From: Phytophthora quininea
Taxonomy: Eukaryota; Oomycota; Peronosporomycetes; Peronosporales; Peronosporaceae
Reading direction: 5' to 3'
DNA: 44,256 nt
Assembly: GCA_011947345.1 (NCBI GenBank)
Contig: JAAVTG010000801.1
Span: 1-44,256 of the forward strand
A program made the translations under genes and the position numbers. Positions 9,693 through 20,537 of this stretch are shown here, piece after piece (position 1 is the first letter of the stretch; every line of letters begins with the position of its first letter). The notes below the pieces were generated by a model, which saw only the letters and a list, made by a program, of their open reading frames with translations, did no database searches and had not been told where the DNA came from.

Positions 9693-10927
9693 GATCAGTG
9701 CTGTCTGGACGTCTCGAAGATAGCTAAGATCATGTAGCTATCGTGCTAACATCGCAGCGGTGGCCCTCCTAGCTCGCTGCCAAACTGCCCCTCGCGCCAT
9801 CTTGTGCCGCACCGAGAAAGCACTAACACGGCGGGTGCGAGTGACCTACGGAATGGAGTGAACGGTAGCGAAGAGTCACTCCAACGTCTTACTTGGCTCC
9901 GAAAAACAGATGTTAGCTGTAGGTTACATAATAGCCACAGCGTCACTTCCGTTCCGACAATCGACAACCAACATCCGCTTTGATAGGTCTCTAATAGCTC
10001 AAAATGTTATAAATTTACCGGACGAACAGGATGACTCAAAAGCAGGTGTAATCAAGCTTGAAATAGACTTTTCAGAAATATCTCTCTCATAACAGGGGGT
10101 GAAGACGAGAAATGGTACCAAAATATCACCACTTCGAGCGCCGGCGAAATGACCAACCAGCTAAAAACCATCGCCCGGGTCAGAATTCAGCTAGTGGTCG
10201 TTAACCGTCGCTGTGCGACTTCAAGACAAAAAATGAGGTTGGCTATGAATACATTAACTTCTCTACTCTTCTTGCGCGTGCATTTCAGACTAAATAGAAT
10301 CTTTGGCCTTCAGTAATCTAATAGGTGCATCAGCAACGCTTGACAGTGTGTGTGGCAAATGTTACGTTTGCAGTATTGCAGAGACTTATTAGTAGGACCT
10401 ATCATCCACCACGGACACTTTATTTTCAGACGAATAGTGTTTTAACCTTGTAACGGCGAGATTTTTAAAAGAGCTGCTATTCCAACCTGGTGATCATTTA
10501 TAGGATATAATTACTCATGACAGCGCTCTGCTCATGGTAGTTTACTGGAGCGATTCCCGCAGCCGATCTGTGCGTCCTAGACATAAGTAAAACCATTAAA
10601 CATGCATAAACGGGACACGTAGGTGATAGAGCTGTAAAATCTGAGACGAAAAGGAAAATGCACAGACAGAACAGGTAACCGCACAGATGCAAGTGGAGAA
10701 AAGCACAGACGTGCACCAATAGATTCTGTGAGAGGCACGCGCCACTGGTGTGGTCCACGCATCCGCTCAAGGCCACGCGTTCGGGCCTCTCGCCCATTCT
10801 CCAAGACGAACTCGCGGCGCGCAGTCGCCAGCAGCACGCAGTCTCTCGCAAGTCGCCCGCAGCACATCGCCGCTCGCCACCCAGCACGCAGTAGCCCGCC
10901 ACGCAGTCGCCACAGTAACTCGGTACC
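9693..10927. other. Non-coding spacer, with GC-rich leader near the right end
   Basis: No supported reading frame. It holds one copy of the repeat shared with the MULE upstream region (10109-10196). The last 130 bases before the plus-strand gene at 10928 are GC-rich and loosely repetitive (recurrent GCACGCAGT and CGCAGTCGCC), which may be the leader or promoter of that gene. Confidence 0.4.
10109..10196 (+). repeat. Direct repeat, copy A (shared with the MULE upstream region)
   Basis: GAAATGGTACCAAAATATCA through GTCAGAATTCAGCTAGTG aligns with 14049-14137 in the same orientation at roughly three matches in four, with identical blocks such as GCGAAATGACCA and CAGAATTCA. Weaker similarity extends about 90 bases further right in both copies. 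No MULE coding sequence is adjacent here. Confidence 0.7.
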
Positions 10928-11897
10928 ATGATCGCGTTGAATTACAATGAAATCGCCCAGTTTTGGAATCTTGGCTACGTTATCAAGGATATTGGCATCA
11001 TTGATGAGGACTGCAAGCAGACCATCCGTGACGTGCGTCACCTAGACTACAGACCGGTGTTCGGCGACGTCTTCGATGAAAATCCGGACCCAAAGAGGCT
11101 ACAAGCTAGGTCTACACCTATGGCGGATACGCTTCGAATTATTCATGAAAGAATCATTGAATTAGTCAGTGTAAACGAGTCGTGGATTGTCGGTGACTGG
11201 CATGCGATGCGGTCGTTACCTTATGGGCGCGACCAGGAGTCCACCACGACTTTCCCACGTTTGAAATTGCTTAGGCGCTATTGACTACGGATATAGTGCA
11301 GGGCCTCAGTTATCGTTGCACTAATGGATGATACGAGGCTGCACGTTTATCCAAGGTGCTTTGGCAACCAAGTCGAGCGCTCAGCACGCCGTACACTAAC
11401 TCTGGAGAAAGGTGTTGTGATCTTTTTCGAGATGACTTGGCCCACGCTGGAGCTAGGTACAGAGCTGTGAATTTTCGCCTGGATTGCTACGTCTGTGTTG
11501 GTGGTATTGCCCAAGAGCCTGACACCACAGAAGCGGTGGTGTTCCACACCTTCCGCTGTAACAAATGCTTGACGAAGCTCTATTCACGCCGAGACTTGGC
11601 AGATCATCGACGGACATGCAGAGTTGCTGCTACCTACAACTGTCCATACTGCACTATACGATACGTCGTGAGGAACTCCCTTAACCAGCACATGCGCCGG
11701 CACCACCGCAATGAAGAAGAATCAGATGAGCAAGAACCAGCCCGAATTAGCAGCGAAGGCAGTGGGCGTTCAAGCGCTAGTTCTGGGGAAGGGGACGGTG
11801 AAGAGGGTAACGAGGAAGACTAGGAGGGTGAGGACGAGAGCAGCGCTGGAGATGGAGAAGAAGAGAGCGCCGAAGACGTGGAAATGGACAGCGAATA
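10928..11897 (+). pseudogene. 2OG/Fe(II)-dioxygenase-like protein with C-terminal zinc fingers, frameshifted
   Basis: The first frame (118 residues) starts MIALNYNEIAQFWNLGYVIK, like the N-terminus of phytanoyl-CoA-dioxygenase-type enzymes. In the neighbouring frame at 11240-11275 lies FHHDFPTFEIA-type sequence with a candidate iron-binding HxD. VIVALMDDTRLHVYPRCFGN follows in another frame, then FRDDLAHAGARYRAVNFRLD (about 11428-11487) with the distal His (HAG) and the Arg expected to bind 2-oxoglutarate. The same frame continues into two Cys/His fingers (FRCNKCLTKLYSRRDLADHR ending in TC; NCPYCTIRYVVRNSLNQHM ending in RRHH) and an acidic tail. The order HxD...H...R supports the oxygenase call; substrate is unknown. 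At least three frame jumps make it a pseudogene. A transposon passenger gene is possible. Confidence 0.55.
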
Positions 11898-11956
11898 AAA
11901 TAGCGTACGTAGTACAGCTAGACACAAAACCAAGTAAAACAATGCATTGCATTGAT

Positions 11957-12040
11957 GACAGTGACAGATTTGAGACCGGTGACAGTGACAAATTTGAGAC
12001 CGGTGGCAGTGACAGATTTTACGGTGGTGACAGCGATCAA
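11957..12040 (+). repeat. 24-bp tandem repeat, about 3.5 units
   Basis: Units start at 11957, 11981 and 12005, with a partial fourth at 12029. The unit is GACAGTGACAGATTTGAGAC plus CGGT. In one plus frame it encodes an eight-residue repeat of the type DSDRFETG. It lies just after the zinc-finger pseudogene, so it may be 3' UTR or a frame-shifted tail. Confidence 0.75.
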
Positions 12041-12070
12041 GCTACTCATACTGACTGAGACGAGTTCCTA

Positions 12071-14042
12071 CTAGTCTTGGAGATGTTTGACCAGAATTGA
12101 CGTATCTGGGCAGAGTATGAATTGAACGTCAAGCGCGCGAGAGGCCTGCATCGGGCGTCCTACCTCTGGAGCTGTCATGGGTAGTGATGTCTCGAAATGG
12201 AAGCCAGTAGTAGATTGCTCCTTGGTCTTGCGCTTAGTCACCTTGCGAACTTGGCGATTGAAAAGCTTGGCGGTCTTGTTGTCACTTCCAGGTTGCCCGA
12301 GCCGTTTAGCTTTCCTGCCGGCCAGAATATGTGCCCACATCTTGAACTTGAAGTAAAACTTGCAGCCACAGGAACAGTTTTCAACGTCTACAATCCAGCC
12401 GTTCTCAGGCATTCCTGTGGTGTGGGCGTATTGTAGCGACCACGTCACAACATTCTTGTAAAGTTTAGCGGCTTGCGCTCTCTGCTCTCTTACCAGTAAG
12501 GCAGGACCCAGCAGCAGGTTAGACTCTTCCTCTGTCACCGCCGATTCTGATGCAGCTCGAAACGGTTCGTCTATAGTGATACAAAACGCTTCAAGTAGAT
12601 TTTCTTCCATAGCATCACTCGGTGACCGAACGTGTTTCACCCGACACAGAGACGTGTTGTCTGTTGCGTACACAACAAGTCGCCCTGTAGCAATCATTGC
12701 ATCCTATCCGTGATAACTCGACGCTTCAACCAACAACCACAGTTGTCAAGGCCGCAAACGCAAAGTCTTCGCATCGTGGACAACTTTCTGGTTGATCTTT
12801 AGAAGTCGTTGCATGTAGTACCGACGACGCCCGGTGTACTTCTTTAGCAAAGCGTTAAACGTCTCGCACGGGTTGTTGGTCGCTGCATAACCCATCGGCG
12901 TATGAAAAATTTGCCACCTCCAGTATCGGCTGTCAAGCCATTGCTTCATAAAATAACTTCGGAAGGTTGTCAACTGGGGTACACCATCCCATTCAACGAG
13001 AACCTCTTCCTTAGTCGTATAATAGTCATTCATGTTTTCCGTAAAATGAATTTTTACGATCCCATAAATCACCACACGTCGAAGTTCCGGTGTCAAATGT
13101 TTTGTGCGCTTCCGAACGTTGTACAACACATGAAAGAAGCATATTAGGTATGTAGCAGACGCAAACTCAGGAACTTGTTGAAAGCCGTTCATCTGGGCGT
13201 CTTCTGCATCGCCCAAAACAGCGTCAATGTGGAGGCTGGCGGAGCGGCGAATCCGTTTTATCATAGCGACAAGTGCATTTAAGCACATTGTGTACTCCTT
13301 CCATGTCCGGCGACTAACCACAAAAATCGCAGCAAGTTGGTAGGATCGAGACGCGTCTATGAAGCCGCACGTAATCATGGGGTACCCAAGATCACTGAGC
13401 TTGAAGGTAGCGTCAGCGTGAAATAGTGTATAGTGGCCAGCACTTGCAAACTCAGTGCACGCATCCACTAAACCCAGGCTTGTAACTCGCGCAGTTTGTT
13501 AATTGCGGTAGGCTTGGATACCCTCGCTTGGGCTCAACAATGTCTGTGCATTCCTTCAGGTTGCTTAAAATGAGCTGGGGCGGGAAACCACATTCATCTT
13601 GCTGGAGAATTAACTTCTTCATCTCGTCCGTGATCGTAATTTTGTGAGGACCCTTGCAGCTCACAGCTTCGTCGCGAGAATGGCTAACTTTGTTGTGAAA
13701 TACGCTGAATGTAGACGTCTTCGCACAGTGCCACACCTTCCAGAGAAAGTGACACTTTCCGAACAGCCCGCAAGTTTTGCTTGCGCACCGAAGACGGCGC
13801 TCCACCATGACATGGTCGCCCGTTCTACACAATGAGCACGGCCGCGCTGGATCGGTATGAGCAACTCGAGCAAAACAGAACTCTACGTCCTGCAAGTCCT
13901 TCAAGTTTTGAGCTGAGCCTACGCTCGTAACGAGCTCCCACATGTAGCTGACCTTATGAGGCATCCTTGTTACCGATGTTTTGACTGTCACCGGAGGGGG
14001 AGAGATTTTCAACGCGGAATCGATGTTAATAGGGGTTGTCAA
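12071..14042 (-). pseudogene. MULE transposase with SWIM-like finger, frameshift and stops
   Basis: Three open segments on minus form one Mutator-like transposase. The first (14042-13452, 196 residues) is the N-terminal region with a Cys-rich stretch (CSLCRTGDHV, RCASKTCGLFGKC). The second (13468-12746) is the DDE core: LFHADATFKLSDLGYP (first Asp), VLGDAEDAQMNGF (second Asp), YLICFFHVLYNVRKR and TNNPCETFNALLKK (Glu). The third (12697-12071) has CSCGCKFYFKFKMWAHILA, resembling a SWIM CxC...CxH finger with Trp at the usual third Cys. Segments one and two are out of frame with each other; two and three share a frame but are separated by two stops between 12748 and 12697. Terminal repeats were not resolved. 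Confidence 0.88.
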
Positions 14043-14048
14043 GATTGT

Positions 14049-14137
14049 GAAATGGTGCCAAAACTATCACTATTCTGGCGCTAGCGAAATGACCAGTCAG
14101 CGGAAAAAACATCGCCTCGATCAGAATTCAACGAGTG
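14049..14137 (+). repeat. Direct repeat, copy B, just upstream of the MULE start
   Basis: It lies seven bases from the MULE initiator codon (14042) on its upstream side, so it is probably 5' leader, promoter or terminal repeat of the MULE. It aligns with 10109-10196 in direct orientation, not inverted as terminal repeats of a single element would be. Confidence 0.7.
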
Positions 14138-14239
14138 AACATTTTGCAACGCAGAAGACGATCTTGTAGTCAAGGAGTATATGAAATTATGATCGCGTTA
14201 GCTTCTCTATTCTGTTCTGCAATGCGGATTACTTACGAT

Positions 14240-15440
14240 AGTTATCAATACACATTAGAGCTCGCGTAGCTTATTTGTCATGAACCGCTTAATATTTATA
14301 CAATGCTAGTTTAATCGTCATTGTTATCGAGAGCGTACTGTTCGATGGGAGTGTACAATTTAGTGTTTAACATTTACTGGTTTATGTGTTGCTGCTACTT
14401 TAAACACATTTAGGTACCGGTCGAGAAAAGTACAACCAGTAAAAAGTTGTCCTCCCACCCTTCCATCCCTAAAAGAATGGATTCGTTGAACTGCATACGA
14501 AGGATCAAGGCGGCTCTTATGACTGCGGCCGTCCCTACATGCGTGTTATCCTGAAGCATACCTCACCAAAAGTTTGGTAGCATATCGACTCAAGACAAAC
14601 TAGCTCTAAATCAAATTATAGTGCGCACGCTCCAATCTATGGTGCTTCTTGACCATTTTGCACGCCTACTTGTACTGTAGCACTGATGCTCTTATTCTCT
14701 ATTTGGCCCGCCACAAGACAATACTTACAGAATATGATAAATATGGTATATGACTTTGTCACATTCCTGACATGCCAAAATGATAAGCAACCTTTTCCGT
14801 GAGGAATAATACAATATTTAATCTCAACATGTTTTTTAGGACAAAAATAGGATCAATTTTCAGGCATTGATTTCGATTGTATCCTTGAGCACATTACAAC
14901 GTACAAATTTGAGACAGACAACAACATTACTATCTCTTTCATTCGAGTCCATCCAGAATTAATGATATCACCGCTCGGCCGACCTCAAAATGCATAATCA
15001 AAATTATTTTGATGCATTTAAGGCAGAAGACCATTTGTCCTAAACATTAGGACACAAATTATGGTAGCTTGTAGCGATACTTCAACATGCTTGAAAATGC
15101 AATAAGCTGCTTCTCGCCTTCTCCATCAAGTGAATACTTGGTGCACGCTGCTAAGGTTCATCGCAAGACTGTTCGCTGTTGGGAAGGTGGCGGTACTCGT
15201 TTCGCGTTTGATTTGGTTGCTTGCACAGCTACTGGCTGCTTGCAAGGCTTCAGAAGCTTCCTTCCCGTTCCATCTTTTGCCTTGCAGAGCGAAACCTGGC
15301 AGAGCTTGCACATGAACCGCGTTTTTTGAATCCTTTACGCGCGTGACCTTCATTTTCGGAGTCATGGTTTAGACGACAACAAAGTTAACAGCACCGTTGA
15401 TGCCCATCTTCAATCGCCACCTGCACCATCACACACATCA
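14240..15440. other. AT-rich non-coding spacer
   Basis: Between the MULE and piggyBac-like relics. No recognisable gene. Short frames open on both strands at 15087-15365 but show no motif I can name. A short stretch at 14841-14864 resembles 5792-5818. Confidence 0.45.
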
Positions 15441-18299
15441 TCAAATGGTTTCTAGATAGCTTTTGATCTCGACAACGTACAATCTCGTGCGCTGCATCAT
15501 GTGAAAGCCGAAGGTCTCTCCACTCTTTTGATGTTTCGAAATACAGTCGTTTCTTGTAGGCATATAATATGACCGGGTTTTTGTAGCTAAATTATTCTCG
15601 CTGGGGCTCTCACTCGTTCTGGTGATACTGCTGTCAGTAGTGGCAGCATCGTATGGTCTTTTCGCTAGCACGCACGCTGTATCTCTGCAAAAATCTTTGA
15701 AACTCGGGAGTTTTTGCCTGTCCTTCTGGTACGCCTTATACGTGTACACAGCGATCAATTCACCAGAAATGAGTTTAGAGACGGCATAATGTGCTTGGTT
15801 GGCGGAAGCGTGCAACGCCCACTGTCAATAATTTTGACAATCTCCTTCCATAAATGCAGCGTCTGCGTGAGAGTCTGCTGATCTGCGCAATGGCCCAGTC
15901 GATGGTTTGTGTAGGTAGGTATGGATTCATCACCATAAATCCAGCCCATATATTTGTGCTGGATTGCTTCCAGAGCAGACGTGTATGTCCACGAAACTTG
16001 ACTCCTGACGAAGATATGAACTACGCGAATAATGGAGGTTTGTGAAGCATACACGAGAAAACCGTCCCGTATGCCACCTCACACAACACTATGTAGCAGT
16101 TGCACGCGGTGACTAGTATCCGGAATAAAGCGCCTGGAGCCACCGCCAAACCCAGTTGAGGTCACATCGATTCTGATGGCCACTCCGTATCGTTCAGCAA
16201 GCGATCACTCTGTTCCTTCTGTTTTCGATGTTGTGCGAGTCTTGTACTCCATAAATTGCGAAAAACCGGCCACGATCGACAGATACAATAACCGCTACAA
16301 TATCCAAGGAAAATGCCGCTACCGGCATTGCTTTTCTGGCAAAACATTACAATGTCAGTATCATCAAAGTGCTAAAGTGGTTTGGAATTGCAACTTGCTA
16401 GCAAAGAAGGCTATAGCTTTTCAGCTCTTCGATGTGGAAATCGGATTCCAAATCCAGAAATTGTGTGATTGATCTGCTATGTGTTGTTCAGTTTGGCGAC
16501 CAATCTTCATGTCTGTTGTTGACATAGGTTTATAAACCAGTTGGACAGAATTTCTCCCCGAGAGAATAAAAGGGATCGAGCGGGCTTGGCCGTGAGGAAT
16601 TGAAATCACTTGAGGGAAGGAATGAAATGAAGAAGTGAGAGTTCATTTGAAATGTTAACTCGGCAGGCACAAAGGTGCACGCCCACTCGTCCAATCATTC
16701 TGCGCGTCTAATCAGTGGTAGCGTAAACAGCGTACCGTAATCACGCGTGGTCAAGTTGGACCGGTATGGGTGCCAGTAAACCGGTAACCCGCAACAGAGA
16801 AGTTTGTTCTGGCTGCACAGGACGCTCTCCTCTTCCTCCAAATAATCTATCGATCATCACACGTTTCGTCCCGTAAGCCGGCAAAGGTGCAGTGCGGCAC
16901 AACGTCTTAAGCTCTTCACCAGATTTTGTTGACAACTCCTCTCGTGTTAGAGAAATATTGGCCACGCTATCGTCGCGGTTTCCTGTCTGGGCTCCAGCAG
17001 CAGCTCGGGATCGACGGAGGGTTAGCAGCATTATAATTAGTTGCACGTCAGGATCATTAACCGGAGAATCGTTGGTATCATCATAACTAGCCACTGCTCG
17101 AAATACTTTAGCTGCCACTGACGTACGACCAGCAACCCGGGCCAACTCGTTGATCGGTTGCATAATACAGCGCTACTTTTCCGAGGCCCGATCGATATGC
17201 TAGAGCATAAGCTTGCGCTGGTGGCTGACCAGGTCGGCTAGGCAGGCGCCGGCTTGCCCAATCAGCTGCACGTTCTCTTTTCTTCAAAACAAAACGAGAA
17301 CCCGTAGATGGCTTGTCGTAAGTAAACGGGAATTGCCCGGTTCGTTTGTGTGTTGCAACGACGGACCCGTCGACAGCAACAATCTGATGATTTACTGCAT
17401 GTGACTGGTAACCTCTATCCAATGCATGCATGATCCCAGGTAGCTTGATTTGGCTCTTAGCGGATACACCACATAATGAAAGTTATTGTACTCGTACAAT
17501 GTCGGCCGACGACTCGGCTCGAGAAGCGATATGACCACCCAATATACAATCCTGTTGCCACCGACAAAATTCCGTGATACACTGTTCCGTAGCTGCTCCA
17601 TCGTTAGCTCAGGTAAGTATTAACCTAAAGAACATTGATTTCGACAGCACTTTACCCTTTTTTAGGATTTCGCACATGATCAAGTCCCATGTTGTCCACC
17701 AGTTGTGATCGGAGCCGAAGAATGTCATCATCGAGCGAAGCAATTGTATTTCCGGGCACAAAACCAATATCTGAGCTAAGGCGACGGACACATTCCATTG
17801 CATTTGTTGTATCACGATTCGGAGTGAATGGAGCCTCCCATTGCGCCGCGCCGCTGTCCCTGGACCGACCTGATGATTTCAGCGCGCTCAGCATCGATCG
17901 ATACCTTGCATACGGCATTGCGTTTGCCGAAGGAGGGTAAAGTGCTGCGTTGTCCAAGTTGTAGAACGCTTCAGGAGTCGTGTTGTTGAACCCCAGCCAC
18001 AATTCTACCTTCACAAACTTGAAACTGTCATCGATGTATACAGCACCGCACTCATCTAGGTTTTTATTCGCGTAGTTCTTGAGATTTGTGAGCAGGGAGG
18101 TATCCAGCCACCCGTAAATGAAGTACTTAACGGTGATGCTTGCGAGATGGTGATCTGTCGTCCCGAACATCTTCTGCAGTAGCCGCGAAGCCACTGTGCT
18201 CGATTCTTCTCTTGCTTTCTTCAATATGAAAGCATCCACATCATTGACTTCCACCTGCGGGTTATCAGGCTCCAAGTAAGTCCAGGAATCCGTGACCAC
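15441..18299 (-). pseudogene. Large piggyBac-like transposase with SAP domain, degenerate
   Basis: The N-terminal frame (18299-17652, 215 residues) contains HLASITVKYFIYGWLDTSLL, WEAPFTPNRDTTNAMECVRR and FVPGNTIASLDDDILRLRSQ; the Asp run corresponds to the first catalytic position. LDRGYQSHAVNHQIVAVDGS (17431 onward) matches the second-Asp region and continues to THKRTGQFPFTYDKPS. Next comes a SAP-type DNA-binding motif (LTREELSTKSGEELKTLCRT, then YGTKRVMIDRL, in the 17163-16741 frame). The tail (16054-15441) has AIQHKYMGWIYGDE, LWKEIVKIIDSGR, PTKHIMPSLNSF and YTYKAYQKDRQKLPSFKDF, near the third-Asp region. Total span would give about 950 residues, much longer than insect piggyBac. At least six frame changes occur. 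That SAP and tail belong to one protein is inferred from order and strand. Confidence 0.6.
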
Positions 18300-18486
18300 G
18301 ACGTCGTTCTTATCACTTTCGGTCTCATATACATCTCAAGTAGAAGTATCACTCTCCGATATCTCCATAAGCTGTGTTCGACGCGCGTAGGGAGCGAGAG
18401 GAAGCGGAATGAGAGTGAACGTCCTTCAATCTTTTTGTCCCAAAGTGTTTATGTTACGGATAAAATTGAAACGCATTTTGGGATGA

Positions 18487-18795
18487 TCATTTGATTTGGT
18501 CCTTCCGTTTTTGGACCAATTTTGTTGGGGTTAAGCTGTACACTATTTTTTTGCGACTGCGTCCGTCCACTACCTGAAGTAAATACGGCATATCTGGTAT
18601 CATCTCTATCCACATTTCGTTAAGTTTTGAAAAATAGTTATACTGTGGATAGGAAGTAGCGAAAGAGAAAGCATGTCGGTGATCAAAATTCACTTTTAAG
18701 AGAACAGCCAATTTATTAACCGTCCTCTTACTCGATTTGTATATATACAACAAGACTCTCTGCAACCTATCAGCATTAAACAAGACCCCTTCCAC
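18487..18795 (-). CDS. Unrecognised 102-residue ORF
   Basis: The frame is basic and helix-prone (LQRVLLYIYKSSKRTVNKLA, C-terminal KLVQKRKDQIK) and stays open about 60 bases upstream of the methionine, in codons reading SGRELDLLQRKLNIV. Composition looks protein-like, but I recognise no family. It lies upstream of the piggyBac-like relic on the same strand and might be a second gene of that element or part of an older one. Another minus frame at 19260-18880 may be its upstream portion after a frameshift. Confidence 0.25.
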   Translation of the reverse strand: MEGVLFNADRLQRVLLYIYKSSKRTVNKLAVLLKVNFDHRHAFSFATSYPQYNYFSKLNEMWIEMIPDMPYLLQVVDGRSRKKIVYSLTPTKLVQKRKDQIK

Positions 18796-19714
18796 GATAT
18801 TTAGCTTCCGTTGAAGAAGATCAAGCTCCCTCCCCGAAATAATCAGTTTGGTAAAGCTCTGAAAGGCGCACTCATAAAGTTAATGTAGACCTGCACCCAC
18901 CAGCCGAAATGACCTCTTGTGTACGCAGGGTGGTAGTTGCTGTTGTTGCGTTCGACATTTGTTGTCCAGATGCGAAGTGGCGGGGATGCTGCAATAATCA
19001 TATTCATCAAATAGAAGCTGTTGGCGCCTCCTATTTTCGTGGAGCTTGTTCTGGACAATTTTATAGATTACTTCAACCATCGAGTAGGAGCACAATGTGG
19101 CAGGAATTCCGACCTTGAATAGTTCGACTTTGTCTCCAACGGACATACGGCTCTTCTGTCTCGAACACCTCGCTGGAGTTCTCGTAGTTAGTGTTTGTAC
19201 TTGACTTTTTATTACCCTCTTGATGGACCACACTATAGCTTCGCTTCTTCGTGGTAGCAAAGAATGTTTGGCTTTGTACGGATCGTTCCTGACAATGTCG
19301 ACGCAGCTATAACAGTATCACACTCGGACGTGTATAATATTAAGCCGTCAACTGGGTTTACTTCATATGAGTATAAACTACTCCACCACGTTCGAACTGA
19401 ACAAGAATATAAGGTCTGCTCTTCGTCAAAGTGCGCGTTGGTGACGACCATCATATACAATTTGGTAGTAGCAAACAATTTCAACACAGCGTTACCGCTG
19501 CGTCAACGCAGCTATGTGACCCTCGTGTGCGAGCTTTGAACTCTCTTCGCACAGGAATGAGGTACACAGCAAGTCGAACGGCATTGCGAACATGTTTGTG
19601 TTTCCCCAGCGCTTTGTGACTTCTGACGGCACTTTGACGAGCGAGCGTTTACAAGCCAGCGTTTTCAAACTCTCTGCAGCTCGTCACTTTTCAAAAGCAA
19701 GAAAAACTCATTTG
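18796..19714. other. Unassigned spacer with short open frames
   Basis: Minus frames at 19260-18880 (charged, Gln-rich stretch KCRTQQQQLPPC) and 19487-19233, plus an overlapping plus frame 19264-19539, are all open over 80-126 residues without recognisable motifs. I see no repeat or RNA gene. Confidence 0.3.
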
Positions 19715-20056
19715 TTAAGTATACGACATTGCTAGTCGCGTGTGCAAGGGATTTTTCCGAAAGAAGCGGTATTCTTCAATCGCAAATAGGATACTCTCTA
19801 GCGCTCGAGCAACCGCGCGCCAAGTCTCAAATTTTGCCGGCAATTCCCCATCCAGCTCTCCAACAAATTTTAACAACGTCGACAAGATTGAGACGCTCTG
19901 TAAAGATATTTCATTTACAATATCCTCGGCAACAGCACCCACAAACGCAGAGATCTCCACCATGGCGAATTCATCTCTGGACTCAAATGCCCACTTCACA
20001 CTAACGTCTAACGACTCATTTAAGTCAAAGTAAACACTTTGTGTTTCGTGCCGCAC
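19715..20056 (-). CDS. Hypothetical 113-residue protein, mostly helical
   Basis: The frame has a balanced composition and a regular hydrophobic spacing (VEISAFVGAVAEDIVNEISL, LLKFVGELDGELPAKFETW), unlike a random shadow frame. Overlapping plus frames are poorer in composition. The start ATG (20056) is the only methionine near the 5' edge. No signal peptide, no RXLR-type motif and no known domain are visible. It could be a fragment of a larger decayed gene; flanking sequence does not extend it. Function unknown. Confidence 0.35.
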   Translation of the reverse strand: MRHETQSVYFDLNESLDVSVKWAFESRDEFAMVEISAFVGAVAEDIVNEISLQSVSILSTLLKFVGELDGELPAKFETWRAVARALESILFAIEEYRFFRKNPLHTRLAMSYT

Positions 20057-20493
20057 GCAGTAGGAACGTGACGTTGCGTATTACGTTTTTCTGCGGGGCG
20101 CGCTGTGGAAAGTTTACATATGAAGTTTACTATGACGCGGTGTGGGAATCTTTAAGAAGATAAAAATGTGCGACAAAGTGGGTCGTTTAAGAGAAGTCAC
20201 AGGGATGATGTCCTACTAAGGATGGGTTATCAAGACTAGGAAGTGCGCCCAAGAAATGGCGGGCTTTTAACATGCACGCTAAAGGGGCCTTTGCTCTTAG
20301 AATGTACGCCGAAGGGGCAATTGCCTTCAGCGTGAGTACTCGGTGTGTCCTCGTTCTTAAACGGGCCGCCAAGAATGAAGGTATAAATTGCCACAGTGAA
20401 AGGTATATCTGTGTGCAACCCGTCTCGCCTTGGTTAACCTCACGCCGTGTGAAGAAAGGACCAGTAAATCCCTAAGCTGCCCAAATGACTCAG

Positions 20494-20537
20494 GGGCTTT
20501 CTTAACGTAGCGGTAGTGCGGTAGAGCCGTTGTGCGC
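20494..20537 (+). repeat. Left inverted repeat of candidate element
   Basis: CTTTCTTAACGTAGCGGTAG then TGCGGTAG and GCCGTTGTGCGC; inverted partner at 22827-22880 with a short insertion in the partner. Confidence 0.75.

Noticed and set aside
9746..10092. Open frames on both strands between Harbinger and the oxygenase gene
   Set aside because: Short, overlapping on opposite strands and without motif; treated as non-coding.
10498..11041. Minus-strand ORFs of 143 and 154 residues opposite the oxygenase gene start
   Set aside because: They overlap the GC-rich leader and the first exon-like frame in antisense; Cys/Leu-rich composition typical of shadow frames.
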